The notes: generated by a model not told the origin, from the letters alone. Positions 1 to 8,602 are shown, numbered from the stretch's first letter. The stretch: DNA of 40,510 nucleotides from Chloroflexota bacterium (GCA_005879975.1 VBIL01000032.1:1-40510); one strand, 5' to 3'. Made by a program: numbers and translations.

Positions 1-147
1 CGTCTCGTACGCAATGGTCGCCTTCGCGCCGGACGAGACGATGAGATGCGTCTCGACGTCTTTCGCTTTCTGCAGCGCTTCGAGCATGCGGATCCCATAG
101 ATGGCACCGGAAGCGCCTGAGATCCCGACGACGATCCTTCTCGTCAT
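1..147 (-). CDS. ubiX: UbiX family flavin prenyltransferase (N-terminal part, cut by window edge)
   Basis: The first 49 codons are visible, starting at ATG 147, and the rest lies beyond the left edge. The protein starts MTRRIVVGISGASGAIYG, the glycine- and serine-rich FMN-binding start of UbiX, followed by RMLEAL and a stretch ending SSGAKATIAYET that matches the family. UbiX attaches a dimethylallyl group to FMN to make the prenylated flavin that UbiD decarboxylases need. It lies downstream of a UbiD gene and a flavin reductase gene on the same strand, so it plausibly supplies cofactor to both UbiD enzymes in the window. A 220-base G-rich spacer separates it from the flavin reductase, so it may have its own promoter. 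The family call is secure even though only a quarter of the gene is seen. Confidence 0.9.
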   Translation of the reverse strand, partial: MTRRIVVGISGASGAIYGIRMLEALQKAKDVETHLIVSSGAKATIAYET

Positions 148-179
148 CGCTGCTCAGGAGCGCAGCGGGTCCTGTCCCA

Positions 180-215
180 GGGGTAGGGGCCCCTGGGGGG
201 GCAGGGGCCCCCAGG
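180..215. repeat. GC-rich palindromic element with G-quadruplex potential
   Basis: The spacer 148-367 holds no gene that I can support. Its striking part is 180-215. AGGGGCCCCT at 185-194 is a perfect palindrome, and CCTGGGGG (192-199) pairs with CCCCCAGG (208-215). The plus strand has four G-runs (180-183, 186-189, 195-201, 204-207) separated by 2, 5 and 2 bases, which fits a G-quadruplex motif. A similar GGGGGGCAG-type palindrome occurs at 21338-21354. Whether it acts as a terminator, an mRNA stabiliser or a dispersed repeat cannot be told from one window. Confidence 0.45.
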
Positions 216-367
216 TCGGGGGTCCGGGCTCGCCGCACCCTCCCGCCGCGCGTTCGCTTCGTCACGGCAGCCCTGCCGCGGCGGGTCCCAGGGCCCGCGG
301 CTCGCGCGCACCCCGCTCCCCCGTGCCACCCGCTGCGCTCGGGCGACCAGCGATGCGATCGGCAGGC

Positions 368-916
368 TCAGGTCGGATAACCTTCCGGCGCTTCTTCGGA
401 GGTCCAATGGCCCATCCGCATGTAGCGACGGCGATAGCGAAGGAGGGCGTCGATCTTCCGGTCGTCGGTCAGAGCCTCGATGACTTCGCCGACAAAGAGG
501 ATGTGATCACCGGTCGGGTGCTCCTCGCCTACCCGGCACCACATCACTGCCAAGCTGCCCGCCACTCCCGGTGCTGCAAAGCCGGACTGTTCGGCGACCG
601 GGATCTTGAGGGCGGCGAACTTGTCGGGACCCTCGCCGGACTTGCCGGCGGCGACCGCGAGCTCCTGCTGTGAATCGTGGAGCAACGACACGCTGAACTC
701 CCGTGACGCCTGGATGAGCCGCGTCGTACGCGAACCGGGATGCTCCGCGATCGCGACCATCGGCGGAACATGCGAGACATACATCACGGTGCCGGTCGCG
801 CACGAGCGCTCGCCGCCGTGGGCTGCGCCGATGATCGCCACCGGATGCGCAATGCGCGAAAGGATCAACTTCGCCGCGGCGTATCTATCCGTCTTGGAGG
901 AGAGCGCCGTCGACAT
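368..916 (-). CDS. Flavin reductase-like, FMN-binding protein
   Basis: A 182-aa protein of the flavin reductase-like split-barrel family. The N-terminal third (ILSRIAHPVAIIGA, then ATGTVMYVSHVPPMVAI) matches the FMN-binding core in which the enzyme exposes a flavin to NAD(P)H. The segment near residues 70-80 (REFSVSLLHDSQQELA) is also typical. Such enzymes supply reduced FMN or FAD to a partner oxygenase, or are themselves flavoproteins. The ATG at 916 overlaps the TGA of the upstream UbiD gene by one base (TGATG), so the two are translationally coupled. A GTG one codon upstream (919) is the alternative start. Possible partners are the acyl-CoA-dehydrogenase-fold flavoprotein at 9737-10894 or the prenyl-FMN system. 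The partner is inferred; the family is clear. Confidence 0.85.
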   Translation of the reverse strand: MSTALSSKTDRYAAAKLILSRIAHPVAIIGAAHGGERSCATGTVMYVSHVPPMVAIAEHPGSRTTRLIQASREFSVSLLHDSQQELAVAAGKSGEGPDKFAALKIPVAEQSGFAAPGVAGSLAVMWCRVGEEHPTGDHILFVGEVIEALTDDRKIDALLRYRRRYMRMGHWTSEEAPEGYPT

Positions 917-2718
917 CACATCCCGTCGTCGTTCGGAACGTCGCGCGGCGCCTCGTCGTCGTATCCGGGTCCACCTGGACCGTGCCCCACAGCGCGCGGG
1001 TCCACCGGCGTCCCGGGCATTGGGTCCGTGCCGATAAAGGCATCCGGTCTGGCCGCGCGCGTATCGGAAAGCTTCACGCGCCGGCGTGCGGTCTTCTCCC
1101 CGGTGACAAAGTGCTCGCCCCGGAGCGCAAGGCGCGCCTCTTCCTCGAGCTCCTCATCCCACTGGCCGAGCGAGTAGCCGTACCACGGCTGCTGAGGCCG
1201 CACCTTCGGTAGGCCGAGCTCGTTCCAGATCCGAAGAGCGTTCTCCATGTGCTCCTTCGTTGGGAGCGAGATGGGCGGCCAGGGCTCCTTGAGACAGGCG
1301 TTGATGAGCATTCCACTGTCGTCGGCCGGATCGCCGTGCCCGACGACGTCGCGGGCCTCGGCCGCCTGCTCGATGCCGGTGCCGCGGAAGGGCGGGGCGT
1401 GGCCTTTCTCGAGGTGCCCGGTGATCTCCACATCCTGCGCAGGACGAGAGCGGTAGCACACCGCCCACCAAAGCGCGGTCGCGTCTTCGGGATCGATGTC
1501 CTCATCGACGGCGATGCAGACCTTGCCGACGCCCTGATTGAAGCTCGACGCGGCGCGCAGCGCGCGCCAGATCTCGGCCTCGCGCGCGCCGCTGCTCATC
1601 TGGATCACGATGAGCTTTCTCAGGTTGGTGAGCGGCTCGTGCATGACTACTCGCTTCACACTCCGGATGTTGCAGGTCTGCCGGAGGTGCTGCGTGAAGA
1701 TCGGCTCGTAGGCGACCTTCTTAATGACGCTCGACTCGGATGGCGTGACCTGGCTGATGAAGGAGACCCAGATCGCGTCGTTCCGATGCGTGATCGCGGT
1801 GATCTCGAAGAACGGGTTCAGCTGCCGGGGATGCATGTAGCCGTGTGACTCGCCGAAGGGACCTTCCTCCTCGAGCTCCTGCGTGTTGATGTAGCCCTCG
1901 AAAACGATCTCGGCGTCGGCTGGGACCTCGAGGGGTACGGTCTTACAGCGGACCAGACGGATCGGCGCGCCCGCGAGACCGCCCGCGATGGAGAGCTCGT
2001 CGATCCCGTACGGGACCTTCTGGACCGCCGCGTAGCTCACGACCGGCGGACCACCGATGACGAGCGCGGCTGGCAAGTGCTGGCCCTTCTTTCGCGCCTT
2101 CTGCCAGTGGATGTAGACGTCCTGCCCGAGGCCGGACGGGAAAATCCCAATGCGCGTCGGGCTCTTGATCTGGCCGCGGTAGTTGCCCTGATTGCGCACC
2201 CCGGTCTCGGGATCCTTCGTGAACCAATGCGTGCATGTCGTGTACGGTCCGTTGTCGAAGCCCGGGGTCGAGATCGGGATCGGGAACTCGGCCGTCCCAC
2301 CCTTCGCCAGAAGCGCCTCGCCCATGTGCACCTCTTCGTGCACCGGTCCGTCTTCCACGATCGTCGGCGCGATGCGATTGGCGAGCGCGTTCTCCCAGCG
2401 TCCTGCGATCTCCTCGGGCTTGCAGCCGAGCCCCGTCGCGTAGACATATTTCGACGCGGCCAGCACGCCGACGCCAACGCGGAAGGGCGATGCGCCACCC
2501 TTCACGGTGCGAACGTCCTCGAAGAGGAAGGCGCGCCAATCTTCCTCGGGCAGACCCCCGCGGTATTGCCAGCGCACCAGCGGGTGTATCTCAGTTTCGG
2601 CCAGCATCGGACGGCGGACCCTCACCAAAAGCCCGGCGCGGTCGAGCGCCTCGAGGTGCTCGCGGAGGTCCGGGTAGCCTCTGCCACTTCGGGTCGTCGG
2701 GCGCGTCGCGACGGCCAT
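916..2718 (-). CDS. UbiD family decarboxylase, long form
   Basis: A 600-aa UbiD-type reversible (de)carboxylase that uses prenylated FMN and a divalent metal on unsaturated or aromatic carboxylic acids. The family signature NQGNYR (residues 177-182) carries the conserved Arg. EEEGPFGE (283-290) carries the conserved acidic pair of the E-R-E active site. TRIGIFPSG and VPADAEIVFEG are also typical. At 600 aa it is longer than most members (about 450-500 aa); the extra length includes a Gly/Pro/Asp-rich acidic tail after about residue 550. The gene starts three bases after the TAG of the GntR regulator and ends in a TGATG overlap with the flavin reductase, so regulator, UbiD and reductase form one operon with ubiX just beyond. 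The substrate is not identifiable; ubiquinone biosynthesis is unlikely in this catabolic setting. Confidence 0.92.
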   Translation of the reverse strand: MAVATRPTTRSGRGYPDLREHLEALDRAGLLVRVRRPMLAETEIHPLVRWQYRGGLPEEDWRAFLFEDVRTVKGGASPFRVGVGVLAASKYVYATGLGCKPEEIAGRWENALANRIAPTIVEDGPVHEEVHMGEALLAKGGTAEFPIPISTPGFDNGPYTTCTHWFTKDPETGVRNQGNYRGQIKSPTRIGIFPSGLGQDVYIHWQKARKKGQHLPAALVIGGPPVVSYAAVQKVPYGIDELSIAGGLAGAPIRLVRCKTVPLEVPADAEIVFEGYINTQELEEEGPFGESHGYMHPRQLNPFFEITAITHRNDAIWVSFISQVTPSESSVIKKVAYEPIFTQHLRQTCNIRSVKRVVMHEPLTNLRKLIVIQMSSGAREAEIWRALRAASSFNQGVGKVCIAVDEDIDPEDATALWWAVCYRSRPAQDVEITGHLEKGHAPPFRGTGIEQAAEARDVVGHGDPADDSGMLINACLKEPWPPISLPTKEHMENALRIWNELGLPKVRPQQPWYGYSLGQWDEELEEEARLALRGEHFVTGEKTARRRVKLSDTRAARPDAFIGTDPMPGTPVDPRAVGHGPGGPGYDDEAPRDVPNDDGM

Positions 2719-3480
2719 CTAGCGTCTCCCCTGCGGTCGGATGAGTCGATGGACGTTGCCGGTCGGAAGGCGCTCCTCCTCGCGCTCCGCGAGCCTTTTG
2801 CGGAGCCGCTTCTCGAAGTCCTCGAGGTGGGACACCATCAGCTCGCGCGCTCCGTCGGCGTCGTGTCGCCGGACCGCCTCGACGAGCTCCTCGTGCGCCT
2901 TCTGCGTCGTTCGCACGGTGCTCGGATTCCGCACTTCGCGCAGGGCCGGCACCAGCAGCTCGCGATACGCGGCCACCGTCGCATAGAGGACCTCGTTGTC
3001 GGCGGCGCGAGCGAGCTCGACGTGAAAATCCATACTGGCCTCGGCGTGCGTGACGCTGTCGCGTATGACCGCACGACCCTGCTGCGCGTTCTGTACGAGA
3101 CGCGAAACGGCCGCCGCGTCCGCGCGCTGAGCCGCGAGCGCGGCGGTCGCGGCCTCGACCACCGTGCGCGCCTCAGCAAGCTCCGAGAGCGTCATCCGCT
3201 TGAGCCGAATCAAGGTCGAGATCGACTCCGCGACGCGATCGGTGTTCGCATCGGCGACGAATGCCCCGCCGGTCGCTCCGACCTTCACGCGGATGAGACC
3301 GCGCGCTTCCAGGACCCGCAGCGCGTCGCGGACCGTGATGCGTGAGACACCGAACTGCTCCGCAAGCTCTCGTTCCGATTGAAGACGATCGCCAGGGGAA
3401 AGCTGCGCGGAAAAGATCGCTCGTTCGATCTGGGAGACGATCTCGCCCGAGGCGCGTGCCTGGTGGATCGGGGTGAACAT
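2719..3480 (-). CDS. FadR/GntR family transcriptional regulator (FCD domain)
   Basis: A 253-aa repressor-like protein. Residues 12-75 form the winged helix-turn-helix (GDRLQSERELAEQFGVSRITVRDALRVLE, written here in part: LQSERELAEQFGVSR). Residues 95-230 form the all-helical FCD effector domain with conserved His/Asp metal positions (MDFHVELARAADNEVL; MVSHLEDFE). I place the start at ATG 3480. A longer frame to 3537 would encode an atypical leader and read through a terminator and an operator. A FadR/PdhR-type operator lies 11 bases upstream (3491-3503), so autoregulation is likely. The gene is the first of an operon with UbiD, flavin reductase and perhaps ubiX. Three further copies of the operator in the window point to control of the whole island. 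The ligand is unknown, probably a carboxylic acid or CoA ester. Confidence 0.9.
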   Translation of the reverse strand: MFTPIHQARASGEIVSQIERAIFSAQLSPGDRLQSERELAEQFGVSRITVRDALRVLEARGLIRVKVGATGGAFVADANTDRVAESISTLIRLKRMTLSELAEARTVVEAATAALAAQRADAAAVSRLVQNAQQGRAVIRDSVTHAEASMDFHVELARAADNEVLYATVAAYRELLVPALREVRNPSTVRTTQKAHEELVEAVRRHDADGARELMVSHLEDFEKRLRKRLAEREEERLPTGNVHRLIRPQGRR

Positions 3481-3490
3481 CGCGACGTGA

Positions 3491-3503
3491 ATGGTATGAC
3501 CAT
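3491..3503. promoter_or_regulatory. FadR/PdhR-type GntR operator, copy 1 (in front of the regulator gene)
   Basis: ATGGTATGACCAT contains TGGT-N3-ACCA, the half-site arrangement of FadR-subfamily regulators (PdhR and LldR sites share TTGGTnnnACCAA). It lies between the VOC terminator and the ATG of the GntR gene at 3480. This is the best copy of the four in the window. Binding is inferred from the motif and its position. Confidence 0.65.
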
Positions 3504-3506
3504 TGA

Positions 3507-3535
3507 GGCCGCCGGGACAACCCGTCCCGGCGGCC
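3507..3535 (-). terminator. Strong GC hairpin after the VOC gene
   Basis: GGCCGCCGGGAC (3507-3518) pairs perfectly with GTCCCGGCGGCC (3524-3535) around the loop AACCC. It starts 12 bases after the VOC stop codon and ends just before the regulator's operator, so it probably insulates the two units. There is no U-tract, so termination strength is uncertain. Confidence 0.6.
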
Positions 3536-3546
3536 ACAAGAATTCC

Positions 3547-3948
3547 CTAGGCGCGCGTCTCCTGCTGCTGCTTCTGCGGCATGCTGTCCATGGTCACGCT
3601 TGGGTCGGCCTGGTAGAGCGAAAACTTGTTGCCCTCTGTATCGACGCAGGCCGAGAACCAGCCCTGGCCCGGGATCGGGAGCTTGTCATCGCCGGATCCG
3701 CCGAGCTCACGGACCTTCTTCAGCGATGCGTCGATGTTGTCCGTGCTGAAATAGACGATGGGCGCGCCCTTTGCGCCTCCCTCATCGGCGTAGATCGCGC
3801 CGGTCGGCTCATCTCCCTCCGTCATGAAGTAGTCCATCCCCGGCACGTTCATGTTCTTGAACTTCCAGTCGAAGAGGCTGCTGTAGAAACGCTTGGCGCG
3901 CTCCGCATCGGTCGCGACGAGTTCGAAGTGAACGATCTTCCCTGCCAT
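3547..3948 (-). CDS. VOC (glyoxalase/bleomycin-resistance) family protein
   Basis: A 133-aa single vicinal-oxygen-chelate fold protein. It starts AGKIVHFELVATDAERAKRF, the standard first beta-alpha unit in which a small ligand or metal is held by paired beta-alpha-beta-beta-beta modules, and it includes the typical GWFSACVDTEGNKFSLYQ near residues 95-112. GGGGAGGAGACC just upstream is a clear ribosome binding site for ATG 3948. It lies 47 bases downstream of the ABC permease on the same strand and ahead of the regulator operon. VOC proteins in such settings can be dioxygenases, isomerases, lyases or resistance proteins; sequence alone does not decide. The tail (about 15 residues, Gln-rich) is unordered-looking. 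Confidence 0.85.
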   Translation of the reverse strand: MAGKIVHFELVATDAERAKRFYSSLFDWKFKNMNVPGMDYFMTEGDEPTGAIYADEGGAKGAPIVYFSTDNIDASLKKVRELGGSGDDKLPIPGQGWFSACVDTEGNKFSLYQADPSVTMDSMPQKQQQETRA

Positions 3949-3995
3949 GAGGTCTCCTCCCCTGTCGTAGCTCCGAAGAGCCTAACGCTCCCGAG

Positions 3996-4913
3996 CTAGT
4001 TAGGGCGCGGCCGCCAGGCGTCGAAGCGCCGCTCGAGCCATTGCAGGGTGAACGTCATGAGCATTCCGGCGCCGGCGATGAGCACGAGCCCCGCGAACAC
4101 CTTCGAGCTCTGGAACGTAGCCCCCGCGACGAACATCATCTGCCCCACCCCGAACTGCGCCGCGACCGCTTCGCCGACGACCACGCCGGTCAGGGCGTGA
4201 CCGATACCCAGGCGCAGTCCGGTAAGGATGAACGGAACAGACCCGGGGAGAGCGACCGTCCGGAAGAGCTGCAGATCCGACGCGCCGAACGATCGCGCGA
4301 CCTTGATCAGATTCACGTCGAGATTCCGTACGCCGGCGGTCGTATTGATGATCATCGCGAAGAACGCGCCGAGGAAGACCACCGCTACTTTGGATTCGAC
4401 ACCGATCCCGAACCAGATGATGAGCAGCGGCAGCAGCACGATCCGCGGCGTCGCGTAGAGGAACGTCACGAACGGATCGAGGGCGTAACGGAAGCGGGCG
4501 TACCACCCCATGAGCAGACCTAGCGGGATCGCCAAGGCCGCCGCAAGGAGATACCCGTACGAGAGCTCCTGACCGCTCGTGAGGACGTCCTTGACGAACT
4601 TTGGGTCGCGCGCGTACGTGCCGAACGCCTGGCCGATCTCGACGGGCGTCGGCAGGAAGAGCTGAGTCGGGGCGACGAAGAAAAGCGGTCCGAGCGAGAT
4701 GCCCTCCGGCCAGACGGCGCGGATCACACCCACGCCCTGCCATACCGCCAGGAAGATGATCACCGCGGCGAGGCCGATCAGCTTGGATTCGTAGCTGTGA
4801 AACCGGCTCTCCCCGGTCCGTGCGTCGGCTGGCTTTCCCGCGAGCCACTCGGGCTCCGCCGGTGTCGCGACGGGCCCATACGGATCCGCCTGTCCCATGC
4901 CCTGGAGCGCCAT
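3996..4913 (-). CDS. ABC transporter permease, NitT/TauT (SsuC/TauC-like) type
   Basis: A 305-aa integral membrane protein with about six hydrophobic helices (for example LIGLAAVIIFLAVWQGVGVI, ALAIPLGLLMGWY, IVLLPLLIIWFGIG). The EAA-type coupling loop appears as ARSFGASDLQLFRTVALPGS, characteristic of permeases that import nitrate, taurine, sulfonates or aromatic acids such as phthalate. Its ATG overlaps the TGA of the upstream ATPase by one base, so the two are coupled. No binding protein lies beside the pair. Two orphan NitT/TauT-type binding lipoproteins at 12794-13822 and 15465-16499, one under a related operator, are the natural candidates. The transported substrate is unknown. Confidence 0.9.
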   Translation of the reverse strand: MALQGMGQADPYGPVATPAEPEWLAGKPADARTGESRFHSYESKLIGLAAVIIFLAVWQGVGVIRAVWPEGISLGPLFFVAPTQLFLPTPVEIGQAFGTYARDPKFVKDVLTSGQELSYGYLLAAALAIPLGLLMGWYARFRYALDPFVTFLYATPRIVLLPLLIIWFGIGVESKVAVVFLGAFFAMIINTTAGVRNLDVNLIKVARSFGASDLQLFRTVALPGSVPFILTGLRLGIGHALTGVVVGEAVAAQFGVGQMMFVAGATFQSSKVFAGLVLIAGAGMLMTFTLQWLERRFDAWRPRPN

Positions 4914-5725
4914 CAGGCCACCGCCCGCGTGCGCAGCGTCTCTGATCGAATCACCTCTTCGCGGATCGTCTCCCAGATCGTGCGTTCGTAGGCGACGAAC
5001 TCCACTTCGCGCTTGAGTCTGAGATCGCGCGGCCGCGGTAGCTCGATTTTTATGTCGAGCTTTACGCGGCCTGGCCGCGCGGTGAAGACGATCACGCGGT
5101 CGGCCAGGTACACGGCCTCGGCGATGTCGTGTGTGATGAAGATCGCCGTCTTCCGCGTCTCACCCCAGATGCGCGTGAGCTCCTGCTGCATCGTCTCGCG
5201 CGTCTGCGCGTCCAGGGCCGCGAAGGGCTCGTCCAGGAGGAGCAGCTCCGGGTCGGTGGCCAGCGCGCGCGCGAGGTTGACGCGCTGCTGCATGCCGCCG
5301 GAGAGCTCCGAGGGCCAGCTCTCGGCGAAGCCGCCAAGACCGACCAGGTCGATCAGTCGTTTCGCGATCTCGCGGGACTCGCGGCCGGCCCGGTGCTGCA
5401 TCTCGATGCCGTAGATGACGTTCCCCATGACCGTTCGCCATGGCAGCAGGCTCGGCTGCTGGAACACCATCGCTCGATCCGGACCTGGCGCGGTGATGTC
5501 GCGATCGTCGAGGAGCAACGAGCCCGACGCGATGGGGATGAGTCCGTCGACGGCATTGAGGAACGTCGTCTTTCCGCATCCGGAGGGTCCGACGATCGAG
5601 ACGAACTCTCCTTGAGACACGATCAGATCGACGCCGTCGACGGCGACGAGCTCATCGCCCGTACGCTGGCGGCGATAGCGGATGCCGACCCGACGTGCCT
5701 CGAGCTTCACGGTCACAGTCTCCAC
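4913..5725 (-). CDS. ABC transporter ATP-binding protein, NitT/TauT (SsuB/TauB-like) type
   Basis: About 270 aa with the full ABC set: Walker A GPSGCGKTTFLNAV, Q-loop FQQPSLLPWRTV, signature LSGGMQQRVNLARAL, Walker B LLLLDEPFAALD and switch His in FITHDIAEAV. It energises the permease encoded directly downstream (one-base overlap at 4913). The start is uncertain. The frame is open back to 5776, but a start there would include the operator at 5746-5758 and a non-conserved leader. GTG at 5725 (VETVTVKLEARRVG) or 5716 gives a normal family start. The promoter region is shared with the divergent binding-protein gene at 5800, with the operator between them, so both transporters may be co-regulated. 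Confidence 0.9.
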   Translation of the reverse strand: METVTVKLEARRVGIRYRRQRTGDELVAVDGVDLIVSQGEFVSIVGPSGCGKTTFLNAVDGLIPIASGSLLLDDRDITAPGPDRAMVFQQPSLLPWRTVMGNVIYGIEMQHRAGRESREIAKRLIDLVGLGGFAESWPSELSGGMQQRVNLARALATDPELLLLDEPFAALDAQTRETMQQELTRIWGETRKTAIFITHDIAEAVYLADRVIVFTARPGRVKLDIKIELPRPRDLRLKREVEFVAYERTIWETIREEVIRSETLRTRAVA

Positions 5726-5745
5726 GTCAGCGCGCCGTTGGTCCA

Positions 5746-5758
5746 ATGGTATGATCAT
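5746..5758. promoter_or_regulatory. FadR/PdhR-type GntR operator, copy 2 (between divergent ABC operons)
   Basis: ATGGTATGATCAT differs from copy 1 at one base. It lies between the leftward ABC ATPase and the rightward binding-protein gene. TATGAT within it (5750-5755) resembles a -10 box reading rightward and is 50 bases ahead of the start at 5800, so a bound repressor would block that promoter. No clear -35 is visible. This is inferred from sequence only. Confidence 0.6.
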
Positions 5759-5799
5759 TCGCCGTCCTGAGGTCACGCCCTTTCGCTGGAGGTGTGGGC

Positions 5800-6873
5800 A
5801 TGCGACGGCTTCTTACTGCGCTCGCCTTGGGTGGGCTCCTTCTCGCGGCCTGTGGCGGCACCGCGGCCGCGCCGTCTCCATCATCGAAGACTGCGCCGCC
5901 GCGTCCGAGCACGACGGAGTCTCCCGATGCGGTGATGACCCGCCTCTACGAGGCGGCGAAGGCCGAGGGAAAAGTTGCCATCTATTCATCGATGAACACC
6001 GACGACGCCAAGAAAGTGTTCCCTGTGTTCGAGGCGAAGTTCGCGGGCGTCAAGGTGGAGCACACGCGCGCGTCGGGCGAAGTGCTCACGACGCGCGTCG
6101 TGACTGAGAAGAAGGCGGGGCAAGACCTCTTCGACGTCGTCGAGTCGAACCTCTTCGAGGTCGGCTACATCATCGATCAGGGCTATACACAGAAGTACGT
6201 GGTCGCGTCGGCCGCTGACTACCCCGCAGAGGTCAAGGGCGCCGACGGCGCGTTCATCGCCGCGCGCCTCAACAACGACATCCCCGGAATCAACACGGCG
6301 AAGCTGCCCTCGGGCGTGACCATCAAGACCTGGAAGGACCTCTGCAATCCGGCGCTCAAGGGCAAGATCGCGGTCGAGCAAGGGGACGTCGTGGTGTACT
6401 CGGCACTCCGCAAGATCCTGGGAGACGCCGAGGCGCAGGCCGTGCTGAAGTGCATCGCAGCGAACCAGCCCTCGCTACGGAGCGGCCACACCGAAATGGC
6501 GAACCTCCTGGCGGCAGGGGAGTTCGCGGTGACGCTCTCCTCGAACGGCCACCGCCTGGCTCAGCTGAAGAACGAAGAGAACAAGCCGATCGACTGGGGT
6601 CGGACCGACCCGATCATCACGGACGTCCAGGGCATGGCGCTCGCCAACAAACCACCTCACGCGAACGCCGGCAAGCTGCTGATGGAGTGGCTCACCTCGG
6701 TGGACGGTCAGAAGGCGATCCAGTCGACCGGCCGCGTCCCGGCCAACCCGAAGGTCCCGCCGAAGTACCCGGACTTGAACAACTTCGCGAAGATCTTCTA
6801 CGTGAGCCTCGCGCTCCGCGCGGACTTCGATAAGGACCAGGCGTTCTGGAACAGCACCCTGGGCGTCAAATAA
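5800..6873 (+). CDS. Extracellular solute-binding lipoprotein, Fe3+/family-1 type
   Basis: A 357-aa substrate-binding lipoprotein. The signal peptide MRRLLTALALGGLLLAAC ends at the lipobox Cys18, followed by a Pro/Ser-rich linker. The mature part (GKVAIYSSMNTDDAKKVFPVF, SGEVLTTRVVTEKKAGQDLFD) is typical of the FbpA/AfuA-like family that binds Fe3+, thiamine, phosphonates or organic anions. The start is ATG 5800, with TGGAGG 7 bases upstream. It is the first gene of a complete importer with the permease at 6884 and the ATPase at 8599. An operator with an embedded -10-like box lies 42 bases upstream. In this catabolic island an organic ligand is as plausible as iron. The iron-type tyrosine ligands cannot be assigned with confidence by eye. 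Confidence 0.88.
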   Translation: MRRLLTALALGGLLLAACGGTAAAPSPSSKTAPPRPSTTESPDAVMTRLYEAAKAEGKVAIYSSMNTDDAKKVFPVFEAKFAGVKVEHTRASGEVLTTRVVTEKKAGQDLFDVVESNLFEVGYIIDQGYTQKYVVASAADYPAEVKGADGAFIAARLNNDIPGINTAKLPSGVTIKTWKDLCNPALKGKIAVEQGDVVVYSALRKILGDAEAQAVLKCIAANQPSLRSGHTEMANLLAAGEFAVTLSSNGHRLAQLKNEENKPIDWGRTDPIITDVQGMALANKPPHANAGKLLMEWLTSVDGQKAIQSTGRVPANPKVPPKYPDLNNFAKIFYVSLALRADFDKDQAFWNSTLGVK

Positions 6874-6883
6874 CCTCGAGCTG

Positions 6884-8602
6884 ATGGCGGCCACGACCGT
6901 CGGGCGCCGCGCTGGGATGCGCATCCCGGCCTGGCGCGCGGAGATCGTGGTCGCCGGCGGCGCCGCTCTCTTCCTCGCGTATCTCACGGTCGTGCCCCTC
7001 GCGATGCTCCTTCTCGGCGCCGTGTCCGCGTCGGGGAGCGCGCTCGATTTCCAGTTCACGACCCGCTACCTGGAGCGCGTCGTCACCGATCAAGCCTCGC
7101 TCGAGCTACTCGCCAATTCGCTTATCTACGCGGGCGGCGCAGCGGCCCTCGCGTTCGCCCTCGGAACTGCTGCCGCATGGGCGGTGGAGCGGACGAACAT
7201 CCCTGCGCGGAGCCTCTGGTACGGCCTCGCCCTCGTTCCACTGATCGTGCCCGGGATCGTCCATACCGTTGCCTGGCTCTTCCTGCTGAGCCCGGAGATC
7301 GGCTGGATCAACGCCCCGCTCAAGACGTTCTTCGGCTTCTCGCTCTCGGTCTACAGCCTCCCTGGGATGATCTGGATCGAGGGTCTGCACACCGCCCCGC
7401 TCGCGTTTGTCCTCATGAGTGCGGCGTTCCGCGCGATGGACCCGAGCCTCGAGGAGGCCGCGGCGGCGAGCCGGGCCGACGCGTGGAAGACGTTCCGGCG
7501 CGTGACCCTTCCGCTCCTTCTCCCAAGTGTCGCGTCGGTGCTGCTCATCCTGTTCGTGCGAGCGCTCGAGGGATTCGAGGTCCCGGCGATCATCGGCGTG
7601 CCGGGGCGGATCTTCGTCTACACCTCCCGAATCTATCTCTCGCTGAAGCTCTACCCGCCGAGCTTCGGGCTTGCCGCGGCATACGGCCTCGTGCTTCTCG
7701 CCATATCCATCGTCGGTCTCGTCCTCCACCGGCGCGCGACCCGCCACGCCGAGCGGTACGCGACCGTCACGGGAAAGGGCTACCGGCCGCGGCGCCTGCA
7801 GCTCGGTCGGTTTCGATACGTCGCGCTCGGCGCGCTAGGGCTCTACGCGTTTCTCGCGGTCGTTCTGCCGTTCCTGGTCCTTATCTACGCGAGCCTCGTC
7901 CGCGTGTATTCGGTCCCCTCGCTCGAGTCGCTCCGCGAGCTCACGCTCTCGAACTACTCCTTCATCCTCGAGGACGAGCTGACGAGGACCGCGGTCTTCA
8001 ACAGCCTGATCCTCGGCCTCGCCTCGGCGACCGTCGTCGTCGCGGTCACCGCCGTGATCGCGTGGATCACGGTCCGCACGCGGCTTCCCGGGCGCGGCGC
8101 GCTGGACTTCCTCGCATTCGTTCCGATCACGATCCCGGGGATCGTCCTAGGGATCAGCCTTATCTGGGTGTACTTCACGATCCCGATCCGGATCTACGGA
8201 ACGCTCTGGATCCTGCTCGTCGCGTACGTGACGCGGTACCTTCCGTACGGGATCCGCGGCACGACCTCGGCGCTCGTGCAGATCCATCGCGAGCTCGAGG
8301 AGGCGGCCGGCGCGGCCGGCGCGCGCTGGTGGGCAACGTTCCGCTACATCCTCATCCCACTGCTCCGGCCCGCGCTCGTGGGCGTGTGGATCTACGTGTT
8401 CATCATCTCGCTGCGCGAGCTCGGCGCCGGTGTGCTTCTTTACTCGAGCCAGAGCGTCGTCCTGGCGGTACGCATCTTCGACCTCCGCGACTCCGGCAAC
8501 TACACATCGATCGCGGCGCTTTCAGTCTTCCTCATCATCGTGCTCGTGACGCTCGTCTCCGTGCTCCAGCGCATCGGTGGGCGCACGATCCGCGAAGCGT
8601 GA
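6884..8602 (+). CDS. ABC transporter permease, two-module FbpB-like
   Basis: A 572-aa permease with two fused binding-protein-dependent transport modules, as in FbpB/AfuB. Each half has about six helices. The two EAA loops are visible as EEAAAASRADAWKTFRRVTL (about residues 190-210) and EEAAGAAGARWWATFRYILI (about 470-490). It forms the membrane channel for the binding protein encoded 10 bases upstream. Its TGA overlaps the GTG start of the ATPase gene in a GTGA junction (8599-8602), so production of channel and motor is coupled. The start at ATG 6884 follows directly on the preceding gene; no other in-frame start fits better. Confidence 0.9.
   Translation: MAATTVGRRAGMRIPAWRAEIVVAGGAALFLAYLTVVPLAMLLLGAVSASGSALDFQFTTRYLERVVTDQASLELLANSLIYAGGAAALAFALGTAAAWAVERTNIPARSLWYGLALVPLIVPGIVHTVAWLFLLSPEIGWINAPLKTFFGFSLSVYSLPGMIWIEGLHTAPLAFVLMSAAFRAMDPSLEEAAAASRADAWKTFRRVTLPLLLPSVASVLLILFVRALEGFEVPAIIGVPGRIFVYTSRIYLSLKLYPPSFGLAAAYGLVLLAISIVGLVLHRRATRHAERYATVTGKGYRPRRLQLGRFRYVALGALGLYAFLAVVLPFLVLIYASLVRVYSVPSLESLRELTLSNYSFILEDELTRTAVFNSLILGLASATVVVAVTAVIAWITVRTRLPGRGALDFLAFVPITIPGIVLGISLIWVYFTIPIRIYGTLWILLVAYVTRYLPYGIRGTTSALVQIHRELEEAAGAAGARWWATFRYILIPLLRPALVGVWIYVFIISLRELGAGVLLYSSQSVVLAVRIFDLRDSGNYTSIAALSVFLIIVLVTLVSVLQRIGGRTIREA

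Noticed and set aside
2077-3345. A 422-codon open frame on the plus strand
   Set aside because: It runs antisense to the UbiD and GntR genes, has no family-like motifs, and its length is explained by high GC and codon bias of the real genes.
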